Below the pieces are notes generated by a model. The model ran no database searches, had not been told where the DNA came from, and saw only the letters and a list, made by a program, of their open reading frames with translations. A program made the position numbers and the translations under genes. Positions 30,221 to 37,877 of a stretch of DNA of 64,000 nt are shown in pieces. This stretch comes from Streptacidiphilus jeojiense (GTDB taxonomy: Bacteria > Actinomycetota > Actinomycetes > Streptomycetales > Streptomycetaceae). The stretch lies in the NCBI RefSeq assembly GCF_000719095.1, contig NZ_JOEH01000004.1:248001-312000 (forward strand), in the 5' to 3' direction. Within the stretch, counting starts at the first letter, position 1. Each line of letters starts with the position of its first letter.

Positions 30221-31440
30221 CCGCCTCGGGGAACTGGAGCGCCGGGGCGGGCGCCGGCTACCGCGCGCCCCGCTACGCGCCCAGCCGCTCCACGCTGAGC
30301 AGGCTGGTGTCCCGGGAGTCCCCGCTGCGGCGGATGGACTGGATCCTGGCCATCGCCGCCCTGGCGCTGTCCGGCATCGGCGCCCTGCTGGTGTGGTCGG
30401 CGACCCGCAGCCGCACCGAGATCAACCACGGCGACCCGCAGTACTTCCTGATCCGCCATCTGATGAACATGGCCATCGGTCTGGGCCTGTGCGTCGGGGT
30501 GGTGCTGCTGGGCCACCAGCGGCTGCGCACCATCGCACCGGTGGTCTACGGGCTGGCCGTGCTCGGCGTGCTGGCCGTGCTCAGCCCGCTGGGCTCCACC
30601 GTCAACGGCGCGCACTCCTGGATCGTGCTGGGCGGCGGCTTCTCGGTGCAGCCCTCCGAGTTCTGCAAGATCGCGATCATCCTGGGCATGGCCACCCTGC
30701 TGTCCGCCCGGGTGGACGCGGGGGAGCGGGCCTTCCCCGACAGCCGCTCCATCGTCCAGGCGCTGGCGCTGGCGGCGGTCCCGATCGGGATCATCCTGCT
30801 GATGCCCGACCTGGGCTCCACCATGGTGATGGTGGTGATCATCCTGGGCGTGCTGCTGGCCTCCGGGGCCCCCAAGCGCTGGCTGTTCGGCCTGATCGTG
30901 GTCGGCGGCGCGGGCGCCTTCGCCATCGTCCAGCTGCACGTGCTGAAGCAGTACCAGATCGCCCGCTTCGCGGCCTTCGCCGACCCGGGCCTGGACCCCT
31001 CCGGCGTGGGCTACAACACCGCCCAGGCCAGGATCGCCATCGGCTCCGGCGGCCTGCTCGGCAAGGGCCTGTTCCACGGCACCCAGACCACCGGGCAGTT
31101 CGTGCCGGAGCAGCAGACCGACTTCGTCTTCACCGTCGCCGGCGAGGAACTCGGCTTCCTCGGCGCCGGGCTGATCATCCTGCTGCTCGGCGTGGTGCTC
31201 TGGCGGGCCTGCCGGATCGCCCGGCAGGCCAACGACCTCTACAGCACCGTGGTCGCCGCCGGGGTGGTCGCCTGGTTCGGCTTCCAGGGCTTCGAGAACA
31301 TCGGGATGACCCTGGGCATCATGCCGGTGGCCGGTATCCCGCTGCCCTTCGTCAGCTACGGCGGCTCCTCGATGTTCGCCATCTGGGTGGGCATCGGGCT
31401 GCTGCAGTCGGTGAAGATGCACCGCACCATAACGTCATGA
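30217..31440 (+). CDS. rodA: SEDS peptidoglycan glycosyltransferase RodA (Sfr-like)
   Basis: 407 aa with ten membrane helices. SEDS signatures are NGAHSWIVLGGGFSVQPSEF, the catalytic Asp region in LLMPDLGSTMVM and the C-terminal VAGIPLPFVSYGGSS. It polymerises lipid II and works with the PBP2 encoded just upstream (4-bp overlap). In Streptomyces the homologue Sfr belongs to the spore-wall complex. A basic N-terminal tail of about 40 residues precedes the first helix. Confidence 0.95.
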   Translation: MTASGNWSAGAGAGYRAPRYAPSRSTLSRLVSRESPLRRMDWILAIAALALSGIGALLVWSATRSRTEINHGDPQYFLIRHLMNMAIGLGLCVGVVLLGHQRLRTIAPVVYGLAVLGVLAVLSPLGSTVNGAHSWIVLGGGFSVQPSEFCKIAIILGMATLLSARVDAGERAFPDSRSIVQALALAAVPIGIILLMPDLGSTMVMVVIILGVLLASGAPKRWLFGLIVVGGAGAFAIVQLHVLKQYQIARFAAFADPGLDPSGVGYNTAQARIAIGSGGLLGKGLFHGTQTTGQFVPEQQTDFVFTVAGEELGFLGAGLIILLLGVVLWRACRIARQANDLYSTVVAAGVVAWFGFQGFENIGMTLGIMPVAGIPLPFVSYGGSSMFAIWVGIGLLQSVKMHRTITS

Positions 31441-31444
31441 CCGC

Positions 31445-31475
31445 CCCGGCACCTGAAGCCCTTCCAGGTGCCGGG
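31445..31475. terminator. terminator between rodA and the S53 gene
   Basis: CCCGGCACCTG and CAGGTGCCGGG form a perfect 11-bp stem with a 9-nt loop. It lies 4 bp after the rodA stop and 20 bp before the convergent S53 gene ends. Confidence 0.85.
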
Positions 31476-31494
31476 ACGGCCCGGACCCGCCGGG

Positions 31495-33072
31495 TCAGAT
31501 CTGCTGCAGCAACAGGTTCCCGTTGATCCGGCCGATGCCGGAGCAGGCGTCCCAGCCCTTGCCGGCCGAGTAGCCCGGCGCCGGCTGGACCGCGTTGCTG
31601 CCGCTGTCCACGTCGAAGTACAGGTTCGGCTGCGAGGCCAGCTGGTACAGGTACGGGCCGATGAAGCCCGGCATGGTCCCGCTGCTGGCCGCGATCACCG
31701 CGAACAGCCCCGCGTACAGCGGCGCCACCGCGCTGGTGCCGCCCACCGACATCCAGGCGCCGTCCACCACGACCTCGTACGGGCTGCGCATCGGGTCGGC
31801 GTTGCCGGCGACGTCCGGGACCCCGCGGCCCTGCTGTCCGGTGTCGACCTGGAGCGGGACCTCGTCGGCGGTCTGCCAGGGCAGGATCAGGAACTCGTTG
31901 CTGATCCCGCCGCCGGTGGCCCAGCCGTTGCCGTTGTTCCAGACCACCTCGTTCCGCAGCATGCCCTTGTTGTCGAGCTGCAGCGAGGTGCCGCCGCAGG
32001 CCAGCACGTACGGGTCGGAGGACGGGAAGTCGCAGTGCGCCATCCCGTCGTAGACCCCGTCGTTGCTGCCGTTGTCGCCGGAGGCGGCGAGCACGGTGAT
32101 GCCCAGGGCCGCCGCGACGAAGCAGGCGAAGTCCATCCCGCTCCGCCCGGCCGCCGTCCAGCCGGCGTCCTCCGGCGCACCCCAGCTGATGGAGATGCAG
32201 GTGGCCGGGTGCTGGGTGCTGGTCGCCGCGGCCAGCACGGCGTCGATGAAGCCCTGCTCGCTGTTGGGCGCGAAGTAGACCGCGATGGTCGCGGCCTGGG
32301 CGATCGACGCGGCGATCTCGATGTCCAGCTCCACCTCGCCGTCCGCACCGCTGGGGTCGCCGTAGGAGTTGGAGGCGCCGTCCACCCCGATCGACATCAC
32401 GTTCGGCGAGGGGATCCCCGCGTTGTTGAAGTAGGTGTCCAGGTCCTGCTGGCTGTAGCCGCCGCCGAGTTCGATCAGCGCGATGGTCTGGCCCGAGCAG
32501 TCCACCCCCTGCGGGAAGTCGTACAACTGGGCGACCTGCTGGGCGGTGACGCCGGACGGCGACCGGGGGATCAGCTTGTGGTGCGGCTGCGCCAGCGGAC
32601 GGTTGGTCAGCCCGGACACCCGCTCGATCACGCCCTGCAGGTGCCGGGGCACATGGACGCTGCCCTGACGGCTGCGGAAGGTCCGGTCTCCCTCGCGGTA
32701 CTGCTTCAACTGCACCCCGAAGGCCTGGTTGAACTGCTCCACCGTGCCGGTGAGGCGGATCGTCCGCTGCGCCGGGTCGGCCTGCTCCGCCTTGAGCTTG
32801 AACTGCTGCGCGAACTGCTTGACCTGGTCGAGGTCCTTGGGGTCGGCGCCGAGCGCCGCCAGTACGGACTTGCGGTCCACCGGGGCGCGCCGGCTCGGGC
32901 GCTGCCGGCCCAGCTCCGCCAGGTCGGGTGCGGCGGCGGCGTTGGGGTGGCGGCGGACCTGCACGGTCACCGTCAGCTTCTCGTGGGAGTCGGCAGACCC
33001 GATGAGGCTCTGCCCCTTCGACATCTTCCGTTCGCTGCCGATCAGTGCCACACGGTCATGGGCGACGGACAT
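31495..33072 (-). CDS. S53 family peptidase (sedolisin/kumamolisin type)
   Basis: 525 aa from ATG 33072, which has AGGAGG 5 nt upstream. Residues 30-155 match a Pro-kuma_activ propeptide. The catalytic domain has the Glu/Asp pair E246 and D250 in GEVELDIEI, the oxyanion Asp in ASGDNGSND (332) and the nucleophile S446 in GGTSAVAP. These serine-carboxyl peptidases are usually acid-active and secreted, processed by autocleavage. No Sec or Tat signal is seen at the N-terminus, which is odd. It is divergent from a SARP regulator across a 174-bp promoter region, so the regulator probably controls it. Confidence 0.92.
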   Translation of the reverse strand: MSVAHDRVALIGSERKMSKGQSLIGSADSHEKLTVTVQVRRHPNAAAAPDLAELGRQRPSRRAPVDRKSVLAALGADPKDLDQVKQFAQQFKLKAEQADPAQRTIRLTGTVEQFNQAFGVQLKQYREGDRTFRSRQGSVHVPRHLQGVIERVSGLTNRPLAQPHHKLIPRSPSGVTAQQVAQLYDFPQGVDCSGQTIALIELGGGYSQQDLDTYFNNAGIPSPNVMSIGVDGASNSYGDPSGADGEVELDIEIAASIAQAATIAVYFAPNSEQGFIDAVLAAATSTQHPATCISISWGAPEDAGWTAAGRSGMDFACFVAAALGITVLAASGDNGSNDGVYDGMAHCDFPSSDPYVLACGGTSLQLDNKGMLRNEVVWNNGNGWATGGGISNEFLILPWQTADEVPLQVDTGQQGRGVPDVAGNADPMRSPYEVVVDGAWMSVGGTSAVAPLYAGLFAVIAASSGTMPGFIGPYLYQLASQPNLYFDVDSGSNAVQPAPGYSAGKGWDACSGIGRINGNLLLQQI

Positions 33073-33109
33073 GGGTCCTCCTGAGGGAATCAATCGGCTG
33101 TCACGCCCC

Positions 33110-33154
33110 TGCCTACGGCCTGTCGCGTCACCTGTCCGTCACCGCTCGCGCACC
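33110..33154 (-). promoter_or_regulatory. SARP-type heptamer repeats and -10 element of the S53 gene
   Basis: CGTCACC occurs at 33126-33132 and 33137-33143 and a weaker GCGCACC at 33148-33154: three heptamers at exactly 11-bp pitch, the layout bound by SARP activators. On the minus strand they read GGTGACG, and TAGGCA (33115-33110) lies 10 nt beyond the nearest one, in a suitable place for the -10 of the S53 gene. In the other direction TTGACA (33173-33178) could serve the SARP gene. Confidence 0.6.
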
Positions 33155-33246
33155 GGGCCCGCTCCGGAGGCGTTGACACAACCCCGAGCCGCGTCAAGAG
33201 TGCACAGTGCCGAACGATCCCAGGCACGGAGCGGACGGAGGTCGCG

Positions 33247-33942
33247 ATGATCGAACTCTCACTGCTCGGCGGCTGGCGGCTGACCTCGGACGGAAGCCCG
33301 GTCGCGCTCCCGGAGGCCGGCCGCAGGGTCGTCGCCTACACCGCACTGCACGGACCCTGCACCCGGCTCCAGCTGGTCGGCGCGCTGTGGCCGGAAGCGC
33401 CCGAGGCCCAGGCGCACGCCTGCCTCCGGTCCACCCTGTGGCGGATCAGACGCTGCCTGGACCCGCTGCTGCTGCTCCGCGACGACCTGGTGATGCTCGA
33501 CCTGGCCCGGATCCGGCTCGACCTCTCCGAGCTCAACGCCCTGCTGCTGCGCCCGCCGGACCCGCCCCGCCCCGAACCCGCCTACCTCACCGGCGGCGAC
33601 CTGCTGCCGGACTGGTACGACGACTGGGTGCTGCCCAAGCAGGAGCAGCTGCGCCAGCACTGCCTGCACGCCCTGGACCGGCTGGCCGCCGCACTGCTGG
33701 AGCACGGCGACTGCGCCGGCGCGCTGGAGATGGCCATGGGCGCGGTTGCCATGGAGCCCCTGCGGGAGAGCGCCCACCGGGCCGTCATCGAGGTGCACCT
33801 GAGCGAGGGCAACGCCTCCGAGGCACTGCGCCACTACCAGTCCTACCGCCGGCTGCTCTGGTCCGAGCTGGGCCTGGAGCCCTCCCCGCTGCTGCGGCGG
33901 CTGCTTCCGGTCCGGACTTCCTCCACCTCCGCGTTATCCTGA
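33247..33942 (+). CDS. small SARP-type transcriptional regulator (BTAD domain)
   Basis: 231 aa. Residues 1-90 resemble the OmpR-like winged helix of SARPs (MIELSLLGGWRL, then RRVVAYTALHGP and LRSTLWRIRR). Residues 95-225 are the bacterial transcriptional activation domain with TPR-like helices (QLRQHCLHALDRLAAALLEH, EPLRESAHRAVIEVHLSEGN). SARPs activate pathway genes by binding heptamer repeats near -35 sites; such repeats lie upstream. No ATPase domain follows. GCGGACGGAGGTCGCG gives a good ribosome site. The radical SAM gene starts 37 bp later but belongs to a conserved block. Confidence 0.85.
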   Translation: MIELSLLGGWRLTSDGSPVALPEAGRRVVAYTALHGPCTRLQLVGALWPEAPEAQAHACLRSTLWRIRRCLDPLLLLRDDLVMLDLARIRLDLSELNALLLRPPDPPRPEPAYLTGGDLLPDWYDDWVLPKQEQLRQHCLHALDRLAAALLEHGDCAGALEMAMGAVAMEPLRESAHRAVIEVHLSEGNASEALRHYQSYRRLLWSELGLEPSPLLRRLLPVRTSSTSALS

Positions 33943-33979
33943 AGGGTCCGCCCTGCCGTCGTCACGAAAGTCCCCCTCT

Positions 33980-35950
33980 ATGCCTGTCGAGTCGGTCTTC
34001 CCGCGCCTGGAGGCACTCCTCCCGCACGTCCAGAAGCCGATCCAGTACGTCGGTGGCGAGCTGAACTCCACCGTGAAGGACTGGGACGCGTGCGATGTGC
34101 GCTGGGCCCTGATGTACCCGGACGCCTACGAGGTCGGGCTGCCCAACCAGGGCGTCATGATCCTTTACGAGGTGCTGAACGAGCGCGAGGGCGTGCTCGC
34201 CGAGCGCACCTACAGCGTCTGGCCGGACCTGGAGAAGCTGATGCGCGAGCAGCAGGTCCCCCAGTTCACCGTGGACGCGCACCGCCCGGTCAAGGCGTTC
34301 GACGTGTTCGGCCTGAGCTTCTCCACCGAGCTCGGCTACACCAACATGCTCACCGCGCTGGACCTGGCGGGCATCCCGCTGGAGTCGAAGGACCGGACCG
34401 TCGACGACCCGATCGTGCTGGCCGGCGGGCACGCCGCGTTCAACCCGGAGCCCATCGCGGACTTCCTGGACGCGGCCGTGGTCGGCGACGGCGAGCAGGC
34501 CGTGCTGGACATGACCGAGATCATCCGGGCCTGGAAGGCCGAGGGCCGCCCCGGCCTGGACGGCCGCAGCCCCCGCGACGAAGTGCTGTTCCGGCTGGCC
34601 AGGACCGGCGGCTTCTACGTCCCCCGGTTCTACGACGTGGAGTACCTGCCGGACGGCCGGATCGGCCGGGTCGTCCCCACCATCTCCGGCGTGCCGTGGC
34701 GGGTGTCCAAGCACACTGTGATGGACTTGGACGAGTGGCCCTACCCCAAGCAGCCTCTGGTTCCGCTTGCGGAGACGGTCCACGAGCGGATGTCCGTGGA
34801 GATCTTCCGCGGCTGCACCCGCGGCTGCCGTTTCTGCCAGGCCGGCATGATCACGCGCCCCGTGCGGGAGCGAAGCATCACCGGCATCGGCGAGATGGTC
34901 GACCGCGGCCTCAAGGCGACCGGGTTCGAGGAGGTGGGCCTGCTGTCGCTGTCCTCGGCCGACCACACCGAGATCGCGGACATCGCCAAGGGGCTCGCCG
35001 ACCGCTACGAGGAGGACAAGGTCGGCCTGTCCCTGCCGTCCACCCGGGTCGACGCCTTCAACATCGACCTGGCCAACGAACTGACCAGGAACGGTCGCCG
35101 ATCCGGGCTGACCTTCGCCCCCGAGGGCGGCAGCGAGCGGATCCGCAAGGTGATCAACAAGATGGTGTCCGAGGAGGACCTCATCCGCACCGTGGCGGCC
35201 GCCTACGGCAACGGCTGGCGCCAGGTGAAGCTCTACTTCATGGCCGGCCTGCCCACCGAGACCGACGAGGACGTGCTGCAGATCGCCGAGATGGCGAAGA
35301 ACGTCATCGCCAAGGGCCGCGAGGTCACCGGGCAGAACGACATCCGCTGCACCGTCTCCATCGGCGGTTTCGTGCCCAAGCCGCACACCCCGTTCCAGTG
35401 GGCGCCGCAGCTCGGCGTCGAGGAGACCGACGCCCGGCTGCTGAAGCTGCGCGACGCCATCCGCAACGACCGGAAGTACGGCCGCAACATCGGCTACCGC
35501 TACCACGACGGCAAGCCTGGCATCGTCGAGGGCCTGCTCTCGCGCGGCGACCGCCGGGTGGGCGCGGTGATCCGCGCGGTCTACGAGGACGGCGGCCGCT
35601 TCGACGGCTGGCGCGAGTACTTCTCCTACGACCGCTGGATGCGCGCCGCCGAGAAGGGCTTCGCCGGCACCGGCGTGGACGTCGCCTGGTACACCACCCG
35701 CGAGCGCCAGTACGAGGAGGTCCTGCCCTGGGACCACCTGGACTCCGGCCTGGACAAGGACTGGCTCTGGGAGGACTGGCAGGACTCGCTGGAGGAGGTC
35801 GAGGTGGACGACTGCCGCTGGACCCCCTGCTTCGACTGCGGCGTGTGCCCGCAGATGGACACCCAGATCCAGATCGGCCCGACCGGGGTCAAGCTGCTCC
35901 CGCTGACGGTCAAGCAGCCGGCCGCCGGCGGCGCCGCGCACAACCACTGA
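33980..35950 (+). CDS. TIGR03960-type radical SAM protein with B12-binding-like domain
   Basis: 656 aa. An N-terminal B12-binding-like region (WALMYPDAYEVGLPNQGVMI to about 190) precedes the radical SAM barrel with the cluster motif C279-TRG-C283-RF-C286. Near the C-terminus CFDCGVC may hold a further metal or act in partner contact. The family is conserved across actinomycetes next to a DUF2344 protein and rng and is suspected to modify RNA or ribosomes, but the reaction is unknown to me. A TATCCT just upstream (about 33934-33939) could be a -10. Confidence 0.88.
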   Translation: MPVESVFPRLEALLPHVQKPIQYVGGELNSTVKDWDACDVRWALMYPDAYEVGLPNQGVMILYEVLNEREGVLAERTYSVWPDLEKLMREQQVPQFTVDAHRPVKAFDVFGLSFSTELGYTNMLTALDLAGIPLESKDRTVDDPIVLAGGHAAFNPEPIADFLDAAVVGDGEQAVLDMTEIIRAWKAEGRPGLDGRSPRDEVLFRLARTGGFYVPRFYDVEYLPDGRIGRVVPTISGVPWRVSKHTVMDLDEWPYPKQPLVPLAETVHERMSVEIFRGCTRGCRFCQAGMITRPVRERSITGIGEMVDRGLKATGFEEVGLLSLSSADHTEIADIAKGLADRYEEDKVGLSLPSTRVDAFNIDLANELTRNGRRSGLTFAPEGGSERIRKVINKMVSEEDLIRTVAAAYGNGWRQVKLYFMAGLPTETDEDVLQIAEMAKNVIAKGREVTGQNDIRCTVSIGGFVPKPHTPFQWAPQLGVEETDARLLKLRDAIRNDRKYGRNIGYRYHDGKPGIVEGLLSRGDRRVGAVIRAVYEDGGRFDGWREYFSYDRWMRAAEKGFAGTGVDVAWYTTRERQYEEVLPWDHLDSGLDKDWLWEDWQDSLEEVEVDDCRWTPCFDCGVCPQMDTQIQIGPTGVKLLPLTVKQPAAGGAAHNH

Positions 35951-36006
35951 CCGACCGGTCCTGCGGCCCACCCGGGCCGCAGGACCGCGGTCCGCCCGCT
36001 ACCCGC

Positions 36007-36591
36007 TCACTTGCTGATGGCGAAGCGCATCAGGGACTGCTCGTCGCCCTGCTTGATCTTGCCGGTCTCGTTGACCACCTGGAGCTTCCAGCCGTTGCCG
36101 ACCCGCATGGCCTTGGCCACCGCGCAGCCGTTGTCCGTGCTGAGCAGGCTCGGCCAGATGTCGGCGACCTGCTGGGAGCTGCCGCCGGTGGCGTCGTAGA
36201 CCTTGAAGCTGATGTTGCGCGCCTTCTGGAAGGAACTGCCCTTCTTGAAGGCGGCCGCGACGAACACGATGGCCGTGATGTTGCCGGGGACCTTGGCGAA
36301 GTCCACCGTCAGCACCTCGTCGTCACCGTCACCGTGCCCGGTCTGGTTGTCGCCGCTGTGGACCAAGGAGCCGTTCCCCAGCGGGTCCAGCGAGTCCAGG
36401 CCGGCCAGTCGGACCGGGTCCGCGCCCTGCATGGCGATGCCGATCAGGTCCAGGTCGGTGCCGACCTTGCGGCGGACCATGCCGGCCAGCTTGCCGCTGC
36501 TCCCGGCGGTGGCGTCCCAGGAGGCGCCGATGGAGAGGTGGGTCACCCCGTCCAGGTCCGCGGGGCCGTCTTCCTTGGTGAGCGTTATCAT
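36007..36591 (-). CDS. TerD family protein
   Basis: 194 aa. ATG 36591 has AAAGGA upstream; the frame extends further but without homology-like sequence. TerD marks are LDLIGIAMQ, the Asp-rich metal region HSGDNQTGHGDGDDEVLTVDF (the GDGDDE calcium-binding stretch) and ITAIVFVAAAF. TerD proteins bind calcium and are tied to tellurite resistance, stress or phage defence; streptomycetes carry many paralogues tied to development. The single gene is inverted between the radical SAM gene and its usual DUF2344 partner. Confidence 0.88.
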   Translation of the reverse strand: MITLTKEDGPADLDGVTHLSIGASWDATAGSSGKLAGMVRRKVGTDLDLIGIAMQGADPVRLAGLDSLDPLGNGSLVHSGDNQTGHGDGDDEVLTVDFAKVPGNITAIVFVAAAFKKGSSFQKARNISFKVYDATGGSSQQVADIWPSLLSTDNGCAVAKAMRVGNGWKLQVVNETGKIKQGDEQSLMRFAISK

Positions 36592-36828
36592 CCGTCGATC
36601 GTCCTTTGGTGAAGGTACCGTGATGGGCACAGTGTGCCTGTTCGGTGTCGTCTGAGACACCGGCATGGCGACGACCGGTTCCCGGAATATCCGCGGGCCG
36701 GGACATGTTGAATGGACATCAACAGCAGGTCAGTGGGTGGGCTTCCCTCGGCCGTCAGAGCTTGATGTCCGGTCCGCGTACCCTTGGACTGGTCCGGACA
36801 CACCCCTACTACCTGAGGACTGAGCGCA

Positions 36829-37662
36829 CTGGCACGCCGTACGCCCGACGGTCCGCCGCCCGCACCGGTGGTGCAGCGCATCCGACTGCGCTACACCAAG
36901 CGCGGCCGTCTGCGATTCACCAGCCACCGCGACTTCCAGCGGGCCCTTGAGCGCGCACTGCGCCGCTCGGCCGTGCCGATGGCGTACTCGGCGGGCTTCT
37001 CGCCGCACCCCAGGATCAGCTTCGCCAACGCGGCGCCCACCGGCTCCGCCAGCGAGGCCGAGTACGTCGAGCTGGCGCTGAGCGCGCCGCGCGACCCGGA
37101 GCAGCTGCGGGCGCAACTGGACGAGTCGCTGCCGACCGGGCTCGACGTGATCGACGCGGTCGAGGTGCGCACCCCGAACTTCGTGGAGCGCCTCGAGGCG
37201 TCGGTCTGGGAGCTGCGGCTGGACGGAGTGGCCCCGGAGGCGGCTGCGGCGGCTGTGGCGGCGTTCCTCGCCGCCGAGAGCGTCGAGGTGCAGCGGCAGA
37301 CCAAGAACGGCATCCGCAGCTTCGACGCGCGCGGCGCCGTGGTGGCCCTCCAGGTGGTCGAATCGCAGGTCGTCGCTGGTGCGACCGGCCTACCTGAAAG
37401 TAGTACCGATATCGCCGCAGGCCGTGCCTGTGCGATACTTCGGCTGGTTGTTCGGCACGCAACACCCGCCGTGCGACCCGATGACGTCCTGTCCGGTCTC
37501 CGTGTGACGGCCGACCTGGCGCTGCCGGTCCCCGCTGGGGTGACCAGGCTGGCGCAGGGGCCGCTAGACGAGGAGTCCGGCACGGTGACCGACCCGTTCG
37601 CGCCCGACCGCGGCGCGGCACCGGCCCTCCCATCCGAGGCGGCCGAGCCGCAGCCCGCGTAG
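36829..37662 (+). CDS. DUF2344 (TIGR03936) protein, radical SAM partner; CTG start
   Basis: 277 aa if it starts at CTG 36829. TGAGGA lies 9 nt upstream and an in-frame stop is at 36814-36816. The resulting N-terminus ARRTPDGPPPAPVVQRIRL agrees with the start I expect for homologues; the first GTG (36868) would cut 13 residues. Core features are RLRFTSHRDFQRALERALRR and YSAGFSPHPRISFANAAPTG, typical of DUF2344. Its partner is the TIGR03960 protein upstream. The middle (37381-37445) is locally AT-rich and could hide a promoter for rng. Confidence 0.85.
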   Translation: MARRTPDGPPPAPVVQRIRLRYTKRGRLRFTSHRDFQRALERALRRSAVPMAYSAGFSPHPRISFANAAPTGSASEAEYVELALSAPRDPEQLRAQLDESLPTGLDVIDAVEVRTPNFVERLEASVWELRLDGVAPEAAAAAVAAFLAAESVEVQRQTKNGIRSFDARGAVVALQVVESQVVAGATGLPESSTDIAAGRACAILRLVVRHATPAVRPDDVLSGLRVTADLALPVPAGVTRLAQGPLDEESGTVTDPFAPDRGAAPALPSEAAEPQPA

Positions 37663-37772
37663 GCGGCGGCGGTCGGCCGTCCGGCGTCGTCGGAGCCCGT
37701 CCAGGGCCCCTGGGAGCCACCCGGGACTCCGGACACAACCCACTTGATTGCCACAGGCTCGACCAAAGACTT

Positions 37773-37801
37773 ATCGGCGCACCGCACAGCGGAGCACCGA
37801 T
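37773..37801 (+). other. 5' leader hairpin upstream of rng
   Basis: ATCGG...CCGAT arms with two symmetrical mismatches and loop ACA make a 13-position stem ending 76 bp before the rng start. A weak TTGATT-N17-AGACTT (37744-37772) lies directly upstream. RNase E genes are often autoregulated through leader structure; here that is inference. Confidence 0.4.
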
Positions 37802-37877
37802 CGACATACGCAAGCCCCTGTGCGGCGCCCGCTCACCATGCGCGGCGCCCGGGGGCATGAACGGGAGAACCGCCCGG

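Noticed and set aside
37857..37877. Upstream ATG of rng at 37857
   Set aside because: The ATG at 37878 has a better ribosome site (GGGAGA) and gives the MLE start seen in homologues as I recall them.
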